Shown: positions 63,478 to 64,000 of the stretch, piece after piece | Layout: every line of letters starts with the position of its first letter | How positions within the stretch are numbered: position 1 is the first letter of the stretch | Source: Bacteroidota bacterium | GTDB lineage: Bacteria > Bacteroidota > Bacteroidia > Bacteroidales > GCA-2711565 | Direction of reading: 5' to 3' | Length of the DNA stretch: 64,000 nucleotides | Assembly: GCA_018816945.1 (NCBI GenBank) | Contig: JAHIVC010000101.1 | Coordinates: 124,001-188,000, forward strand | Notes under the pieces: generated by a model | Told to the model about the DNA's origin: nothing | The model's input: only the letters and a program-made list of their open reading frames with translations | The model's database searches: none | Position numbers and translations under genes: made by a program

Positions 63478-64000
63478 TTAAAGTTCAATACTATACAATG
63501 TTTTATCTACACTTACTTTAGTGTATTTCAGATCAATTGTTATATTGTTATTTTTTATGATGATTTTGTTCTCATTATCGATAAATTTCGGAGATTCATT
63601 CAGCCCATTTAGTATCAGTTTAATTATTCGGAGCGAGTTGTCGAATTGTGTAATGCAGGGTTGGTTCATTATACGCAGTGTTCCGGCATCATTACCTGCC
63701 GAAAATATTAATCGATGATACACACTGCCATCATCGAGGATTTCGATCTCGAGAGGTTCAAATATTCCGATACCTAGTGGTTTTGATGATGCATTTATTT
63801 CAAGTCGATAACCAGGTAAATCCTTAAACTTGTTGATTTCCTGACTCTTATTCTCTTGCCATTTATCAAAATCAAGACTTGCTTTATCCTCGAGCCTTTT
63901 AATTTCCACATTTGAAAAACTTACTGATTTAGATTTTAAACCGGAAATTGAATTTTTTAAAATATTTTCAAGATATAATGTATCATTAGCTTCCAGAACG
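63478..64000 (-). CDS. Unknown protein, 5' end beyond the window
   Basis: The reading frame is open from the right edge to the stop at 63478. A GTG at 63909 could be called as a start, but the frame continues upstream with protein-like sequence (LYLENILKNSISGLKSKSVS), so it is probably internal. The C-terminal part is beta-rich (IEILDDGSVYHRLIFSAGND). I recognise no family. It precedes the serine hydrolase by 18 bp on the same strand, so the two are probably one operon. Confidence 0.55.
   Translation of the reverse strand, partial: VLEANDTLYLENILKNSISGLKSKSVSFSNVEIKRLEDKASLDFDKWQENKSQEINKFKDLPGYRLEINASSKPLGIGIFEPLEIEILDDGSVYHRLIFSAGNDAGTLRIMNQPCITQFDNSLRIIKLILNGLNESPKFIDNENKIIIKNNNITIDLKYTKVSVDKTLYSIEL

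Overview
The window looks like a chromosomal segment of an AT-rich member of the Bacteroidota, probably an environmental anaerobe or microaerophile near the Bacteroidales/Marinilabiliales. The case rests on: several exact Bacteroidota-type -7 promoter boxes (TAnnTTTG), four of them about 16-20 nt upstream (inferred transcription start to start codon) of kdsA, oxyR, an NtrC-type regulator and an MFS gene; two ~790-residue FtsX/MacB-type permeases with the usual MLKYYLK start; a Fibrobacter-succinogenes-major-paralogous-domain lipoprotein; a DUF6624 protein; and an OxyR-Dps pair. I saw no rRNA, tRNA or CRISPR array.

Layout. 1-3.7 kb: a quinone-interacting Hdr/Qmo-type electron-transfer operon (HdrA-like flavoprotein, then an HdrC/HdrE fusion cut by the left edge) next to a Crp/Fnr regulator. 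3.8-6.9 kb: an MFS exporter, a free-standing archaeal-type ThrRS editing domain, and rarA divergent from it. 6.9-16.1 kb: a module of two tandem ABC permeases and a secreted PQQ-propeller protein, divergent from an NtrC-type sigma-54 activator and its sensor kinase; the intergenic region has a candidate sigma-54 promoter, a promoter for the regulator and an inverted repeat placed to serve both. 16.1-19.7 kb: kdsA and a K+-dependent membrane pyrophosphatase (hppA), followed by a decayed second kdsA piece joined to the tail of a tyrosine recombinase.

19.7-32.5 kb is an accessory zone. Single genes (DJ-1/PfpI, catalase-peroxidase, photolyase, GNAT, methyltransferase, AbgT transporter, KefB-type antiporter) are separated by spacers full of hairpins and GC-rich palindromes. 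It holds an IS110-family element with a structured non-coding end (candidate bridge RNA), a run of seven hairpins in about 200 bp, and remnants of a methyltransferase, a thioredoxin-like protein and an outer-membrane barrel. 32.7-38.4 kb holds an AsmA-like protein, a surface lipoprotein flanked by an intact and a decayed TfoX-C-like gene, an amino-acid permease and a HutD protein. 39.1-41.4 kb is a peroxide-defence group: 1-Cys peroxiredoxin, Dps and divergent OxyR with a recognisable OxyR half-operator.

41.7-64 kb is a long run of small enzymes, entirely on the minus strand from 44.6 kb onward: serine hydrolases, BAAT-type hydrolases, metallo-beta-lactamase-fold hydrolases, four class I methyltransferases, two GNATs, two Asp/Glu racemase-family proteins (one with altered active-site motifs), a PLP decarboxylase followed by a small cupin, and a homocysteine S-methyltransferase/PhzF pair. 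Most are separated by 50-200 bp with several remnants in between, which suggests piecemeal acquisition and loss rather than one large operon. No single complete new system is evident. The most unusual signals are the kdsA/integrase remnant bracketing hppA, the IS110 non-coding RNA candidate, the hairpin array, the free-standing ThrRS editing domain, the sigma-54 divergent control region, and the partial gene duplications (TfoX-C, cupin, kinase tail).
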